The notes beneath the pieces were generated by a model, which saw nothing but the letters and a program-made list of their open reading frames with translations, was not told the DNA's origin and ran no database searches. Source: Paracoccus mutanolyticus (GTDB lineage: Bacteria; Pseudomonadota; Alphaproteobacteria; Rhodobacterales; Rhodobacteraceae). Taken from it: 64,000 bases of DNA. Below are positions 39,097 through 48,490 of the stretch, piece by piece (position 1 is the first letter of the stretch; the number at the start of each line of letters is the position of its first letter). The DNA is taken from assembly GCF_003285265.1 (NCBI RefSeq), contig NZ_CP030239.1, positions 868,001 to 932,000 of the forward strand, given 5' to 3'. The position numbers and the translations under genes are program-made.

Positions 39097-39528
39097 ATGT
39101 TGCGCATTACCGACACATTGATGATCCAGGAATGGGAACTGTCCGAGCATTTCACCCGCTCGCAGGGGCCGGGCGGGCAGAACGTGAACAAGGTCGAAAC
39201 CGCCGTGGAACTGCGGTTCGAGGCCGAGCGTTCACCGGCATTGGCGCCGCCCGTCAAGGCGCGGCTGAAGCGGCTGGCGGGCCGGCGCTGGACAAAGGAT
39301 GGCGCCGTGCTGATCCGGGCCGAGGAGACACGCAGCCAGGCCCGCAACCGCGAGATCGCGCGCGAGCGTCTGGCCGAGCTGATCCGCGAGGCGCTGGTGG
39401 CCCCGCGCAAGCGGATCGCCACTCGCCCGACCCTTGGCAGCCAGCGCCGCCGCCTGGTCGCCAAGACCCAGCGGGGGCAGATCAAGTCGTTGCGCGGTGC
39501 GGTCCGCGACACGGAGGGGGGAGAGTGA
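39097..39528 (+). CDS. arfB: Alternative ribosome-rescue factor ArfB (peptidyl-tRNA hydrolase YaeJ)
   Basis: Codon-independent release factor that rescues stalled ribosomes. 143 aa from the ATG at 39097. The catalytic GGQ loop is in TRSQGPGGQNVNKVETAVEL (about residues 21-40). The basic C-terminal tail that enters the mRNA channel is present (RKRIATRPTLGSQRRRLVAK and following). The stop overlaps the start of the Nudix gene (GTGA). Intact. Confidence 0.93.
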   Translation: MLRITDTLMIQEWELSEHFTRSQGPGGQNVNKVETAVELRFEAERSPALAPPVKARLKRLAGRRWTKDGAVLIRAEETRSQARNREIARERLAELIREALVAPRKRIATRPTLGSQRRRLVAKTQRGQIKSLRGAVRDTEGGE

Positions 39529-39989
39529 CGAAGGCGTTCCGGGACAGGCTCTCCAGACTTCTGGGCCGCAAGCCCGCGCAGATGCAGGTGGCGGCGCTGT
39601 GCCGCAGCCGGCAGGACGGCAAGGTCTTGCTGGTCACCAGCCGGGGCACCGGCCGCTGGATCGTGCCCAAGGGCTGGCCGATGCCCGGCCGCACCCTGGC
39701 CGACGCCGCGCTGCAGGAGGCGTGGGAGGAGGCCGGCGTTCTCGGCACCATCGGCCAGGACCCCATCGGCACCTACCATTACGACAAGGTGCAGGACCTT
39801 GGCTTTTCCGTGCCCGTCGAGGTCCGCGTCTATCTGCTGGACGTCGAGTCCCTGGCAGACGACTGGCTTGAATCCGGCCAGCGCAAGCGCCGCTGGTTCG
39901 AGCCAGCCCGCGCCGCCGAACTGGTGGCCGAGACCGGGCTGAAGCGGCTGCTGGCCGGCATGGTCCCCGCCGGCGGGTCGCCCGCCTGA
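39525..39989 (+). CDS. Nudix hydrolase (diphosphoinositol-polyphosphate phosphohydrolase-like)
   Basis: 154 aa with GTG start at 39525, overlapping the arfB stop. Core: QVAALCRSRQDGKVLLVTSR, then GRWIVPKGWPMPGRTLADAA and QEAWEEAGVLG, a Nudix box of the subgroup with KGWPM and QEAWEEAG. The usual first Glu and the Arg of the general Nudix box are replaced, as is common in this subgroup. Substrate (capped nucleotides or inositol pyrophosphate-like compounds) not predictable. The next gene begins at its stop codon. Confidence 0.86.
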   Translation: MTKAFRDRLSRLLGRKPAQMQVAALCRSRQDGKVLLVTSRGTGRWIVPKGWPMPGRTLADAALQEAWEEAGVLGTIGQDPIGTYHYDKVQDLGFSVPVEVRVYLLDVESLADDWLESGQRKRRWFEPARAAELVAETGLKRLLAGMVPAGGSPA

Positions 39990-41415
39990 TGCGCCCGCCC
40001 GAGCGGGAATACCGAATCCTGGACAAGGATCTGGGTCGGATCACGAATGCCGACCACGCGGCTTTGGCCTTGGCCCGGCCGCGCCTGCGGCTGGGGCTGG
40101 CCCTGCTGTTCATGGCGGTGGTTGCCGAAATCGGCGCGACCATGCTGGCCGGCCAGCCGGCGCTGGGGATCGTCGCCGCCTCGATCGCGGTGGCGACCTC
40201 GCTGGCGCTGTCGATCGGGCGAACGACGTCGCGAACTCGTTGTCGCCGGCGATCGGCGCGGGCGCGATCGGGCTGACGCTTGGCCTGTGCCTTGTCGCCG
40301 CGATGGAGCTTGCCGGCGCCGTCATCGCGGGTGGGGCGGTGACGCGAACCCTGACCCAGGGGCTGGTCGGCGGCTCGCTGGGCCAGGGCAGTCCGACGCC
40401 GCCCATGATGCTGGCGGCGCTGATGGCGGCGGCCACCTGGATCAGCGTGGCGACCTGGCTCGACGCGCCGATTTCCACCACCCATTCGGTCGTCGGCGCG
40501 ATCACCGGGGCCGGGATGGCCACCTTTGGCATCGGGTCGGTCAACTGGATGGCCTTTGCCTCGGTCGCCATCGGCTGGATGGCGTCGCCCGTGGTTTCGG
40601 GCTGCCTGGCGGCGGCGCTGCTGGCCAGCCTGCACCGCCACGCCCTGGACAAGGAGGATCCGCTGCCCTCCGGCCGCGCCTGGCTGACGCTGATGGTGGG
40701 CCTGGCGGCCGGGGCGCTGTTCCTGGTCGGCGGGACCGCCTATGGCGGGCTCGGCTGGCCGCTGGTCCTGGGCCTGACCCTGGCCGCCATCGCGGCGGGC
40801 GCGGCCTATGCCCATGTGACGCTGGCGCGCCAGATCGCCGGCGGCGCCGGGGGCGGCAAGGCGCTGAAGGCGCTGCTGGGCCTGCCGCTGACCGTTGCGG
40901 CCCTGGTCATGAGCTTTGCGCATGGGGCGAACGACGCCTCGAACGTGGCGGCGCCCTTGACCATCGTGCTGCAGGGCCTTGCGCGGGACGGGGCGCCCCT
41001 GCTGTCCCCCGTGGCGGTGCTGGCGCTGGCGGGCCTGGGCATCGGCGCGGGCGTGCTGCTGTTCGGGGGCCGGCTGGTCCATATGGTGGGCAGCAACATC
41101 ACCCGGCTGAACCCCGCCCGCGCGCTTTGCGTGACCCTGGCAAGCGCCCTGACCGTGCTGTGCTTTTCGCTGCTGGGCCTGCCGGTCTCGACCACGCATA
41201 TCGCGGTCGGAGGGGTGTTCGGGGTCGGGTTCTGGCGCGAGTGGCGCGACCGCCGCCGGGCCAAGGCCCGCGCCCCCATGCCGGTCGAGGAGGTCCGCCG
41301 CCGCAACCTGGTCCGCCGGTCCTATGTCCGCGCCATCCTGGGCGCCTGGCTGATCACCGTCCCGGCCAATGCCGCGCTGGCAGCCCTGCTGGTTCTGGCA
41401 CTGAATCTGCGCTGA
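39989..41415 (+). pseudogene. pit: PiT-type inorganic phosphate permease, one-base frameshift
   Basis: Low-affinity phosphate/cation symporter with about ten membrane helices. The N-terminal frame starts at 39989 and has helix 1 (LGLALLFMAVVAEIGATML). At about 40215 it shifts. The DNA reads ATCGGGCGAACGACG where one more G gives G-ANDVANSLSPAIGAGAIG, the first signature of the family. The rest (to 41415) is clean, with the second signature FAHGANDASNVAAPL and PVSTTHIAVGGVFGVG. A one-base loss in a G run suggests an error. It follows the Nudix gene, sharing a base with its stop. Confidence 0.87.
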
Positions 41416-41657
41416 TCGCGCCTGACGGGTTTTCCGGCACTGGGGCACTGTGCTGCGCGGCACGGGACATTGGCGGAGCGCATGGAGCAGACAGGCAAAC
41501 TCAGGATCGCCGTCCTGGGGACATCCAATTCGGCGATGAGAGCACGGCTGCGCCAGACCTGAACGGACTACGCCGCGCCCGTCGGTGCAAGCGACAACGC
41601 CGGACGCAAACGGCGCCGTCTTTTGAGCGGCGCCGCCGTGATGCGCCACCGCCGCCT

Positions 41658-43076
41658 TCACGCCGTTCCGGACACAGGCTCCCGCGCGCCCAGGAGTTGC
41701 GCCAGCCGGTCGGCGACCTGCTGGGCGTGGGCGGTCACCTCGGGGATGCCCATCAGCTCGCCCACATGGCCGCGCGCCAGGGGGCCCGCGACCAGCAGGT
41801 CCGGCTGGATCGTGCCGTCCTTGCCGACCGCGTGGCAGCCTTGTGCCACGTCCAACCCGAGATGCAGCGGATCGGCGCGGATCAGCCCGGCCTCGGCCAG
41901 CGAGGACAGCACGGGCGAGCCCGCAAGGATGCCGCCATGCGCGGGGCCGGTGGTCAGGATCACGGCGTTAAAGACCTCGGATCGCGGGCGCAGGTCGCGG
42001 CCGCGCCAGGTGACCTCGATACCCGCCTCGGCCTGCCGGGCCGAGAGCAGCCGGCCGGGGGCGAGGGTCAGCCGGCCCTCGACAATCAGCCGGTCCAGCA
42101 CCGCCTCGACCTGCGGGGCGATGCGAAAGCGGTGGACGTCCCACCAGACCCGCAGCCAGCGCAGCAGCCGGGCGCGTTCGGCCAGCGGCAGTGCCGCCCA
42201 GATCGCCGGGCCGTCGCGGCGCACATTGTCCAGCGCCGCCTGCCAAGGCAGGCCGGCCTGCGCATCGCGGCGCACCGCCTGCCGGATGCGGCGCAGCAGG
42301 CCCAGCGCCGTGCGGGACGGGGCGGCGGCAAAATCGGCAGCGGATTCGGCATGGCCGAAGGCATGCCAGCGCGAACGCGGCGCGCGGTGCGACAGCGCCG
42401 TGATCCGGCCCGAAGCATGGCCTCTGGCAGCCGGGCTACCGATCGGACGGCCGAGGTCAGGCGGCCGAACCAGCACGTTCGGCGCCGTTCGGGCGACCTC
42501 GGCCACGCGGGCCGCATCGCTGCTGTCGGGGATCAGATGCGGCGATCGCGCCAGGTCGGCAAAGACCGCCGGGATGCCGGGCGGCGGATGGCTGGTGGCG
42601 ATGACCAGCAGGTCGGCCGCCAACGCACACCCGTCGTCGCAGCGCACCCGGAAGCGCCCACCCGCGCGCTCTGCCGCGACGGCGCTGGCCCGCAGATGCC
42701 GCACCCGACCCGAGGCCAGCAGCGGCGCCAGCGCGTCGCCCACGTAATCCGCGACCAGCCGGCGCTGCACGAACGCCTCGCCCGTGGGCAGCCGGGTGCC
42801 CGGGGACAGCGGGATTCCCTGGGCGTCCAGCCAGTCCTGAAGCCCGCTTTTCCGCGCGCAATCCAGGGTCATGCGCGCGGCGGGCACGTTGATGCGGTGG
42901 CTGGGGTCGGCGGCGGAATAGGCCAGCCCCCGGCCCAGTGGCTCGCGCGGCTCGACCACCACGATGCGCGCCGGGCCGGTCGGCGCGCGGCCCAGATGAA
43001 CGGCCGTGACCGCGCCGGTGAAGCCGCCGCCGATGATGGCCACAACGGGAATGCCCTGCGCCGGAAGATCAGTCAT
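41658..43076 (-). CDS. FAD/NAD(P)-binding protein (NAD_binding_9-like)
   Basis: 472 aa flavoprotein. The N-terminal dinucleotide fold is VAIIGGGFTGAVTAVHLGRA, followed by VVVEPREPLGRGLAYSAADP and RINVPAARM, typical of the family that includes hydroxyacyl- and amine-oxidising hypothetical proteins. The second nucleotide-binding region should start NVLVVGTGLTSADV but reads NVLVRPPDLGRPIGSP. The neighbouring frame has GRLTSAVRSVA, so two compensating small indels near 42440-42500 are likely. Its stop is at 41658. Its place next to two flavin monooxygenases suggests a part in the same oxidation pathway; substrate unknown. Confidence 0.75.
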   Translation of the reverse strand: MTDLPAQGIPVVAIIGGGFTGAVTAVHLGRAPTGPARIVVVEPREPLGRGLAYSAADPSHRINVPAARMTLDCARKSGLQDWLDAQGIPLSPGTRLPTGEAFVQRRLVADYVGDALAPLLASGRVRHLRASAVAAERAGGRFRVRCDDGCALAADLLVIATSHPPPGIPAVFADLARSPHLIPDSSDAARVAEVARTAPNVLVRPPDLGRPIGSPAARGHASGRITALSHRAPRSRWHAFGHAESAADFAAAPSRTALGLLRRIRQAVRRDAQAGLPWQAALDNVRRDGPAIWAALPLAERARLLRWLRVWWDVHRFRIAPQVEAVLDRLIVEGRLTLAPGRLLSARQAEAGIEVTWRGRDLRPRSEVFNAVILTTGPAHGGILAGSPVLSSLAEAGLIRADPLHLGLDVAQGCHAVGKDGTIQPDLLVAGPLARGHVGELMGIPEVTAHAQQVADRLAQLLGAREPVSGTA

Positions 43077-43091
43077 GCGCCCAGCCTTGCA

Positions 43092-43235
43092 TCATTCCGC
43101 GCCCAAGCCCAGCAGCCTTGCCGCATCCTCGTGGAAAATCGCGCGCCCCGTCGTCGCCCAGGCCAAGGGCCTGGCCTCCCCGATGCTTTGGCCGATGGGG
43201 ATGGGACCAGCCAACGCCCATTTTGCGGCCTCGAC
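43092..43235 (-). pseudogene. C-terminal remnant of an amidohydrolase
   Basis: About 47 residues remain: VEAAKWALAGPIPIGQSIGE and TTGRAIFHEDAARLLGLGAE, ending at 43092. This is the usual C-terminus of TIM-barrel amidohydrolase-2 family enzymes (the IFHDNAARLLGL end). The metal-binding front part is absent. Upstream DNA goes straight into the 3' end of the flavin monooxygenase gene. Best read as the scar of a deletion. Such amidohydrolases are seen near organosulfur and sulfonate genes. Confidence 0.55.
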
Positions 43236-43279
43236 ACAGGCGCCGCTGCCAGCCTGGAACAGATATGGCATGGATGTTC

Positions 43280-44743
43280 TCATGCCGAAATGCGACGCCC
43301 AGGATGTCCTGCGCGTGCGGCGATGTCAAAGCCGCTGGGCCGGCTGGCGTCGGCGACGCTTTCGCGGCCGATGTAATGGCGGCGCCATTGCGCGGCGGGG
43401 TGGCTGTCGCGCACCCGGCCGCCGGCATCGCCCAACAGCTTCTCGCGCAGCGTGCCCGGTGCGTATCCGGCCTGCGCCCGGCCGCGCTTGCGCAGTTCCG
43501 GCACCACGAAGTCGATGAAATCCGTGGTCGAGGCCGGGGTCACGGCATAGGCCAGGTTGAAGCCGTCGACGCCGCCCTCGTCCACCCAGGCCTCCAGCGC
43601 ATCGGCCACGGTCTGCGGCCCGCCGACCAGCACCGGGCCAAGCCCGCCGATGGCGCGCTTGCGGATCACGTCGCGCACCGTCCAGGCCTCGCCATCGGCG
43701 GCGAGCGATTCCAGCGTGGTGCGCAGGCTGTCGTTTTCCACCGCCGCCAGCGGCTGGTCCGGGTCCAGCGTGGAAAAATCGAGGCCTGTCCAGCCGCCGT
43801 AAAGCGCCAGCGCGCCTTCGGCCGAGGCATAGTCCAAGTATTCCTGGTATTTGCGCTGCGCGGCCTCGTCGCTAGGGCCGGTAATGACGGTCAACAGGGC
43901 AAAGATCTTCAGGCTGTCCGGCTCGCGCCCGGCGGCGACCTCGGCGCGGATGGCATCGGTCAGCTTCCGGGCCGTCTCGGGGCTGGTCGCCAGCACGAAC
44001 ATCGCCTCGGCATGGCGGGCGGCGAACTGGCGCCCGCGCGCCGAGGCGCCGGCCTGGAAGATCACCGGCGTGCGCTGCGGCGAGGGCTCGCACAGGTGGA
44101 AGCCCGGCACCTTGAAATATGTGCCCTCGTGCCGGATCGGATGCACCTTGCTGGCGTCCGTGAAGATGCCGCGTTCCCTGTCGCGCAGCACGGCGCCGTC
44201 CTCCCAGCTGCCCTCCCACAGCTTGTAGGTGACTTCCATGTATTCCTCGGCCAGGTCATAGCGGGCGTCATGGGCGATCTGGCGCTCCATGCCGATATTC
44301 CTCGCGGCGCTGTCCAGATAGGAGGAGACCACGTTCCAGGCCACCCGCCCCTTGGTCAGGTGGTCCAGCGTCGTGAGCCGCCGCGCCAGCAGATAGGGAT
44401 GCTCGAAGGTCACGGCCGCGGTGATGCCGAAGCCCAGGTTCCGCGTCACCGCCGCCATCGCGGAAATCGCGCCGAACGGGTCGTTCACCGGCACCTGCGC
44501 GGCATCCTGCAGCGCCGCCTCGGCCGAGCCGCGATAGACGTCATAAACCCCCACCACATCGGCGATGAACAGGCTGTCAAAGGCGCCGCGCTCCAGTTCG
44601 ATGGCGAGGTTCGTCCAGTATTCCAGGTCGTTGTAGCGCGCGGCCTGGCTGGAGGGATGGCGCCAGGTGCCCGCCGCCTGATGGCCCACGCAGGTCATGT
44701 CGAAGGCGTTCAGGATGATGCGCTTCTTGGTCGGATTGGTCAT
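43280..44743 (-). CDS. Flavin-dependent monooxygenase, NtaA/SnaA/DszA family (first copy)
   Basis: LLM-class FMNH2-dependent monooxygenase, a relative of DszA (dibenzothiophene sulfone), SnaA and nitrilotriacetate monooxygenases. 487 aa. TIM-barrel features: LNAFDMTCVGHQAAGTWRHP at the start, ITAAVTFEHPYLLARRLTTL, GRVAWNVVSSYLDSAARNIG, and the family motif HLCEPSPQRTPVIFQAGAS. The last 20 residues after ESVADASR are unlike the family and run into an amidohydrolase scar. Needs reduced FMN from a separate reductase; a broken one lies just upstream. Substrate is inferred to be an organosulfur compound. Confidence 0.85.
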   Translation of the reverse strand: MTNPTKKRIILNAFDMTCVGHQAAGTWRHPSSQAARYNDLEYWTNLAIELERGAFDSLFIADVVGVYDVYRGSAEAALQDAAQVPVNDPFGAISAMAAVTRNLGFGITAAVTFEHPYLLARRLTTLDHLTKGRVAWNVVSSYLDSAARNIGMERQIAHDARYDLAEEYMEVTYKLWEGSWEDGAVLRDRERGIFTDASKVHPIRHEGTYFKVPGFHLCEPSPQRTPVIFQAGASARGRQFAARHAEAMFVLATSPETARKLTDAIRAEVAAGREPDSLKIFALLTVITGPSDEAAQRKYQEYLDYASAEGALALYGGWTGLDFSTLDPDQPLAAVENDSLRTTLESLAADGEAWTVRDVIRKRAIGGLGPVLVGGPQTVADALEAWVDEGGVDGFNLAYAVTPASTTDFIDFVVPELRKRGRAQAGYAPGTLREKLLGDAGGRVRDSHPAAQWRRHYIGRESVADASRPSGFDIAARAGHPGRRISA

Positions 44744-44758
44744 GGTATCAGCCCTGGT

Positions 44759-44959
44759 TCAGCCGGCCGCGCGCAGCGGCGCGGCATGGTGTCGGGGAAG
44801 ATGCGCGGCACATTGCCCGACCGCGCGATTCAGCCGCTGAGACAGGTCGGGATGCAGCCCGTCCGCCTGGAAATCCGCCGCGACGGCGTAGACAAGGCGG
44901 CGGGTCTTGGAGGGCTGGCTCCACGAGCCGGCGAAAGCAGCAAGGCGGGGTCCGGTCAA
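44759..44959 (-). pseudogene. N-terminal remnant of an NADPH-dependent FMN reductase
   Basis: 66-aa ORF beginning MTGPRLAAFAGSWSQPSKTR followed by RLVYAVAADF. The beginning matches the start of NADPH-dependent FMN reductases (MsuE/SsuE type), in which G-S-x-S-K-T-R-x-L forms the phosphate-binding loop. After about residue 32 similarity fades and the ORF ends early. It stands 15 nt upstream of the monooxygenase gene, where a flavin-supplying partner would be expected. Either truncated by deletion or hit by indels; most of the expected 170 residues are missing. Confidence 0.55.
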
Positions 44960-45340
44960 GATATGCTCCCAGAAAAGACGACTGATCGACTGGGGAATTG
45001 ATAGGTCCTGCCCCGCCGCCCGGCCATTCCAAAGGCCGTTGCCCGCAGAGGTGAAAGCCTGCGCCGCAGGACGCGGACAGGGAATGGATTTCCCGCCGCC
45101 CTTGCGCCCAGCGCCGCCATGGTGCGGGAATCGCCGCCTTGGTCGCTGCGATGCGGGAAGAATGCCACCGTCGGCCCCCGATGGGACGCGGGAAATCTTC
45201 TGCGGCGCAGCAGAATTTCGCTGCGGAGATTTCCTTGCCAGAGCCGGCGGTCAGCGGCTAGCCATAAAGACGATCCGATCAATCGCCTTTTGCGACCCCG
45301 CGACACGGCATTGCGCGACCCCCATGAGACTGGAAAGCCC
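44960..45340. promoter_or_regulatory. Divergent intergenic region between the two monooxygenase units
   Basis: 381 nt without a credible gene. It holds an inverted repeat GGAAATCT (45191-45198) / AGATTTCC (45227-45234) enclosing a CTGCGGCGCAG palindrome and a second CTGCGG. It also holds several copies of a GCGGGAA core (45126, 45152 and 45187 regions). The motif ATGCGGGAAGAATG and GACGCGGGAAATC could be regulator half-sites. Likely the promoter region of both units; the regulator is not in the window. Confidence 0.4.
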
Positions 45341-46759
45341 ATGACCAAGCCCATCCGCTTCAACGCCTTCGAAATGAACTGCATCGGGCATCAGTCCCCC
45401 GGCCTGTGGCGCCATCCGCGCGACCGCTCCTGGAGCTACAACGACCTGGAATACTGGACCGACCTGGGCCGGCTGCTGGAGACGGGCTTCTTCGACTCGG
45501 TCTTCATCGCCGATGTCATCGGCTATTACGACGTCTACAAGGGCAGCCTGCATCCCGCGCTGGAACAGGGCGTGCAGATCCCGGTGAACGATCCGCTGCA
45601 ACTGGCCAACCCGATTGCGCAGGCGACCGAGCATCTGGGCATCGGCATCACCGCCTCGACCAGTTTCGAGCATCCCTATACCTTCGCCCGGCGGCTTTCG
45701 ACCGCCGACCACCACACCAAGGGGCGCGTGGGATGGAATATCGTCACCTCCTATCTGGAAAGCGGGGCCAGGAACATCGGCCAGGGGGGCCTGCGCAGCC
45801 ACGACAACCGCTATGACGTGGCCGCCGAATACGTCGAGGTGCTCTACAAGCTGTTCGAGGGCAGCTGGGAGGAGGGCGCCGTCCTGCGCGACCGCGAACG
45901 CGGCCTCTTTGCCGACCCCACGAAGATCCACGAGATCGGCCACAAGGGCCGCTATTTCGACGTGCCGGGCTATCACCTGTGCGAGCCTTCGCCGCAGCGC
46001 ACGCCGGTACTGTTCCAGGCCGGCGCCTCGGGCGCGGGCAAGGCCTTCGCGGCCGGCCATGCGGAATGCGTCTTCATCTCGACGCCACTGAAATCCGCGA
46101 CCGCCGCCTATGTGCGCGAGATCCGGGCCAAGGCCGCCGCCGCAGGGCGCGATCCCAAGAAGGTGCTGATCTATGCCATGGCCACGATCATCACCGACGA
46201 GACCGACGAAAAGGCCCGCCGCAAGTTCGAGGAGTATCAGACATACGCCTCTTACGACGGTGCGCTGGTGCTGATGTCGGGATGGACCGGGATCGACTTC
46301 GGCCGCTATGCACCGACCGATACGGTGAAGAAGGTGGAAACCAACGCCATCATTTCCGCGGTCGAGCATCTGTCCAGCGGCGAAAAGACCTGGACCATCG
46401 AGGAACTGGCGAAATGGGGCGGCATCGGCGGCATGGGGCCGCTGTTCGTCGGCTCGGCCGCGACGGTGGCCGACCAGTTGCAGGAATGGATCGAGGAAAC
46501 CGACGTGGACGGCTTCAACCTGGCCTATGCGCTGGCGCATGAGACCTTCGCCGATGTGATCGGCCATGTCGTGCCGGAACTGCAAAGGCGCGGCGTCTAT
46601 CCGACCGCCTATCGCAAGGGCACGCTGCGCGAGAAGCTGTTCGGCGACGGCCCGCTGCTGCCCAAAACCCATCCCGCCGCGCGCTATCGCGACATCCAGG
46701 CGGTCAAGCGGGCCGAGGCCGAGGCCCGAACCCGCATTCCCGAACCCGCCACGGCCTGA
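45341..46759 (+). CDS. Flavin-dependent monooxygenase, NtaA/SnaA/DszA family (second copy)
   Basis: 472-aa LLM monooxygenase, paralogous to the gene at 43280 and divergent from it. Motifs match: FNAFEMNCIGHQSPGLWRHP, ITASTSFEHPYTFARRLSTA, GRVGWNIVTSYLESGARNIG and HLCEPSPQRTPVLFQAGASG. The C-terminus is complete (THPAARYRDIQAVKRAEAEA), in contrast to the first copy. ATG at 45341 follows GGAAAGCCC. It leads the operon that goes on to the Liv-type transporter, so the transporter probably imports its substrate. Confidence 0.88.
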   Translation: MTKPIRFNAFEMNCIGHQSPGLWRHPRDRSWSYNDLEYWTDLGRLLETGFFDSVFIADVIGYYDVYKGSLHPALEQGVQIPVNDPLQLANPIAQATEHLGIGITASTSFEHPYTFARRLSTADHHTKGRVGWNIVTSYLESGARNIGQGGLRSHDNRYDVAAEYVEVLYKLFEGSWEEGAVLRDRERGLFADPTKIHEIGHKGRYFDVPGYHLCEPSPQRTPVLFQAGASGAGKAFAAGHAECVFISTPLKSATAAYVREIRAKAAAAGRDPKKVLIYAMATIITDETDEKARRKFEEYQTYASYDGALVLMSGWTGIDFGRYAPTDTVKKVETNAIISAVEHLSSGEKTWTIEELAKWGGIGGMGPLFVGSAATVADQLQEWIEETDVDGFNLAYALAHETFADVIGHVVPELQRRGVYPTAYRKGTLREKLFGDGPLLPKTHPAARYRDIQAVKRAEAEARTRIPEPATA

Positions 46760-46834
46760 CGGCCCGCGCCTTTGCCCCCTGCCGGCCGCCGGGACGCTTT
46801 CCGGCGGGCGCCCCCCTTTTGCCCTGGTAAGCCC

Positions 46835-47610
46835 ATGACCGAATCCATCCTGGAAGTCCGCAACATCTCGCTGTCCTTCAAGGGCGTGAAGGCGATTTCC
46901 GAACTGTCCTTCCGCGTCGCCCCGGGCGAGATCTGCGCCCTGATCGGCCCGAACGGCGCGGGCAAAAGCTCGCTTCTGAACATCCTGAACGGGGTCTATA
47001 CGCCCGACGCCGGCGAGATCGTCTTCGAGGGCCGGCATTTCGACCGGATGCGCCCGGGCGACGCGGCCCATCGCGGCATAGCGAAGCGGCTTCAGCCGCC
47101 CTTGTAGCGTCCGGGCGGTCGCGGACAATGCCATCCCGGCCTGACGCGCCAGTCGCGCGTCGGCTCGCTGGATGAGGCGCTGCGCCTGCCGCGCGCCCGG
47201 GCCGAGGCACGGGCCTTCCGCCGCCGAGCCGCCCTTGTGCTCGATCAGCTGGACCTGACCCGCCATGCAAGAACGCCGGTCGGCGCCCTGCCCTATGGTC
47301 TGCAAAAGCGCGTCGAGCTGGCGCGGGCGCTGGTCGCGATGCCCCGGCTTTTGCTGCTGGACGAGCCGCTGGCCGGCATGAACCGCGACGAAAAGCAGGA
47401 AATCGCCGGCTGATCGCCCGGCTGAACGCCGATCTGGGCCTGACCATCGTGCTGATCGAACACGACATCGGCGTGGTGCTGCGTCTGGCCCATCACGTCG
47501 TGGTGCTGGACTATGGCCGCAAGCTGGCCGACGGCCCGCCCGAAACCATCCGCGACAATCCCGACGTCATCGCCGCCTATCTGGGCGCAGCCGCAGCGGA
47601 GGCCGCATGA
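46835..47610 (+). pseudogene. livG: Branched-chain amino acid-type ABC transporter ATP-binding protein (LivG), frameshifted
   Basis: ATPase subunit. The N-terminal part from 46835 is normal, with Walker A LIGPNGAGKSSLLNILNGVY. From about 47085 the frame is lost; family-like pieces continue in other frames: VADNAIPA, then LPYGLQKRVELARALVAMPR and Walker B LLLLDEPLAGMNRDEK, and from about 47410 LTIVLIEHDIGVVLRLAHHV to the end EAA. Breaks near 47090, 47135 and 47410. All functional motifs survive, so errors or recent damage are both possible. The livH start overlaps its stop (ATGA). Confidence 0.82.
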
Positions 47611-48487
47611 ACCTGTTCCTGGAAACCCTGATCGGCGGGCTGCTGGCCGGCACCATGTATTCGCTGGTCGCGATCGGCTTCGTGCTGATCTACAAGGCCT
47701 CGGGCGTCTTCAACTATGCCCAGGGCGCGATCCTTTTGTTCGCGGCGCTGACCTTCGTGTCGCTGACCGACCAGGGCGTACCCGCCGTGGCCGCCGTCGC
47801 GCTGACCATCGCCGCGCTGGTCGTCCTGTCGGTCGGGGTCGAGCGGCTGGTGCTGCGGCCGCTGACCAACCGCTCGCCCATGACGCTGTTCATGGCGACG
47901 CTGGGGCTCAGCTACATCATCGAGGGGGTGGCGCAGGGGCTGATGGGCGCGCAGGTGCGCGCCATCGACCTGGGGATCGAGGATGTGCCGATCTTTCTGG
48001 GCGACATCCTCATCAGCCGCTTCGACCTGATCGCAGCCGGGGTCGCGGGCGCCCTGGTGCTGGGCCTGTCGCTGCTGTTCAACCGCACCCGCATCGGCGT
48101 CTCGCTGCGCGGGGTCGCCGACGACACCCGCGCGGCGCTGTCCATCGGCATCGACATCAACCGCATCTGGCAGATCGTCTGGACCGTCGCGGGCTTGGTC
48201 GGGCTGGTCGCGGGCCTGTTGTGGGGCGCGCGGCAGGGGGTGCAGTTCAGCCTGTCGCTGGTGGCGCTGAAGGCGCTGCCGGTGCTGATCATCGGAGGCT
48301 TCACCTCGATCGGCGGCGCCATCGCGGGCGGGCCTGATCGTCGGCGCCGCCGAAGCCCTGCCGAGACCTATCTGGGCCCCTTCTCGGCGGCGGCATCACC
48401 CCGTGGTTCGCCTATGTGCTGGCGCTGGGTTTCCTGTTCATCCGGCCCGCGGGCCTGTTCGGCGAAGCCGAGATCGAAAGGGTCTGA
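47607..48487 (+). pseudogene. livH: Liv-type ABC transporter permease (LivH), 3' indels
   Basis: Inner-membrane permease with about eight helices. The frame is clean from MNLFLETLIGGLLAGTMYSL to GGFTSIGGAIAG, including the permease motif LRGVADDTRAALSIGIDINR. From about 48332 the reading frame jumps. The expected end LIVGAAEALAETYLGPF and PWFAYVLALGFLFIRPAGLF to EIERV is present in other frames, with stop at 48487. Three small indels between 48330 and 48395 explain it. livM begins 4 nt later. Confidence 0.84.
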
Positions 48488-48490
48488 TCC

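Noticed and set aside
41482..41562. 26-codon ORF (MEQTGKLRIAVLGTSNSAMR) upstream of the FAD gene region
   Set aside because: Looks like the start of a larger enzyme but stops at once; too short to assign.
40047..43376. 1109-aa plus-strand ORF
   Set aside because: Overlaps pit in the wrong frame and is antisense to the FAD protein gene; no motifs.
45251..47305. 684-aa minus-strand ORF
   Set aside because: Antisense of the second monooxygenase, which has full family motifs.
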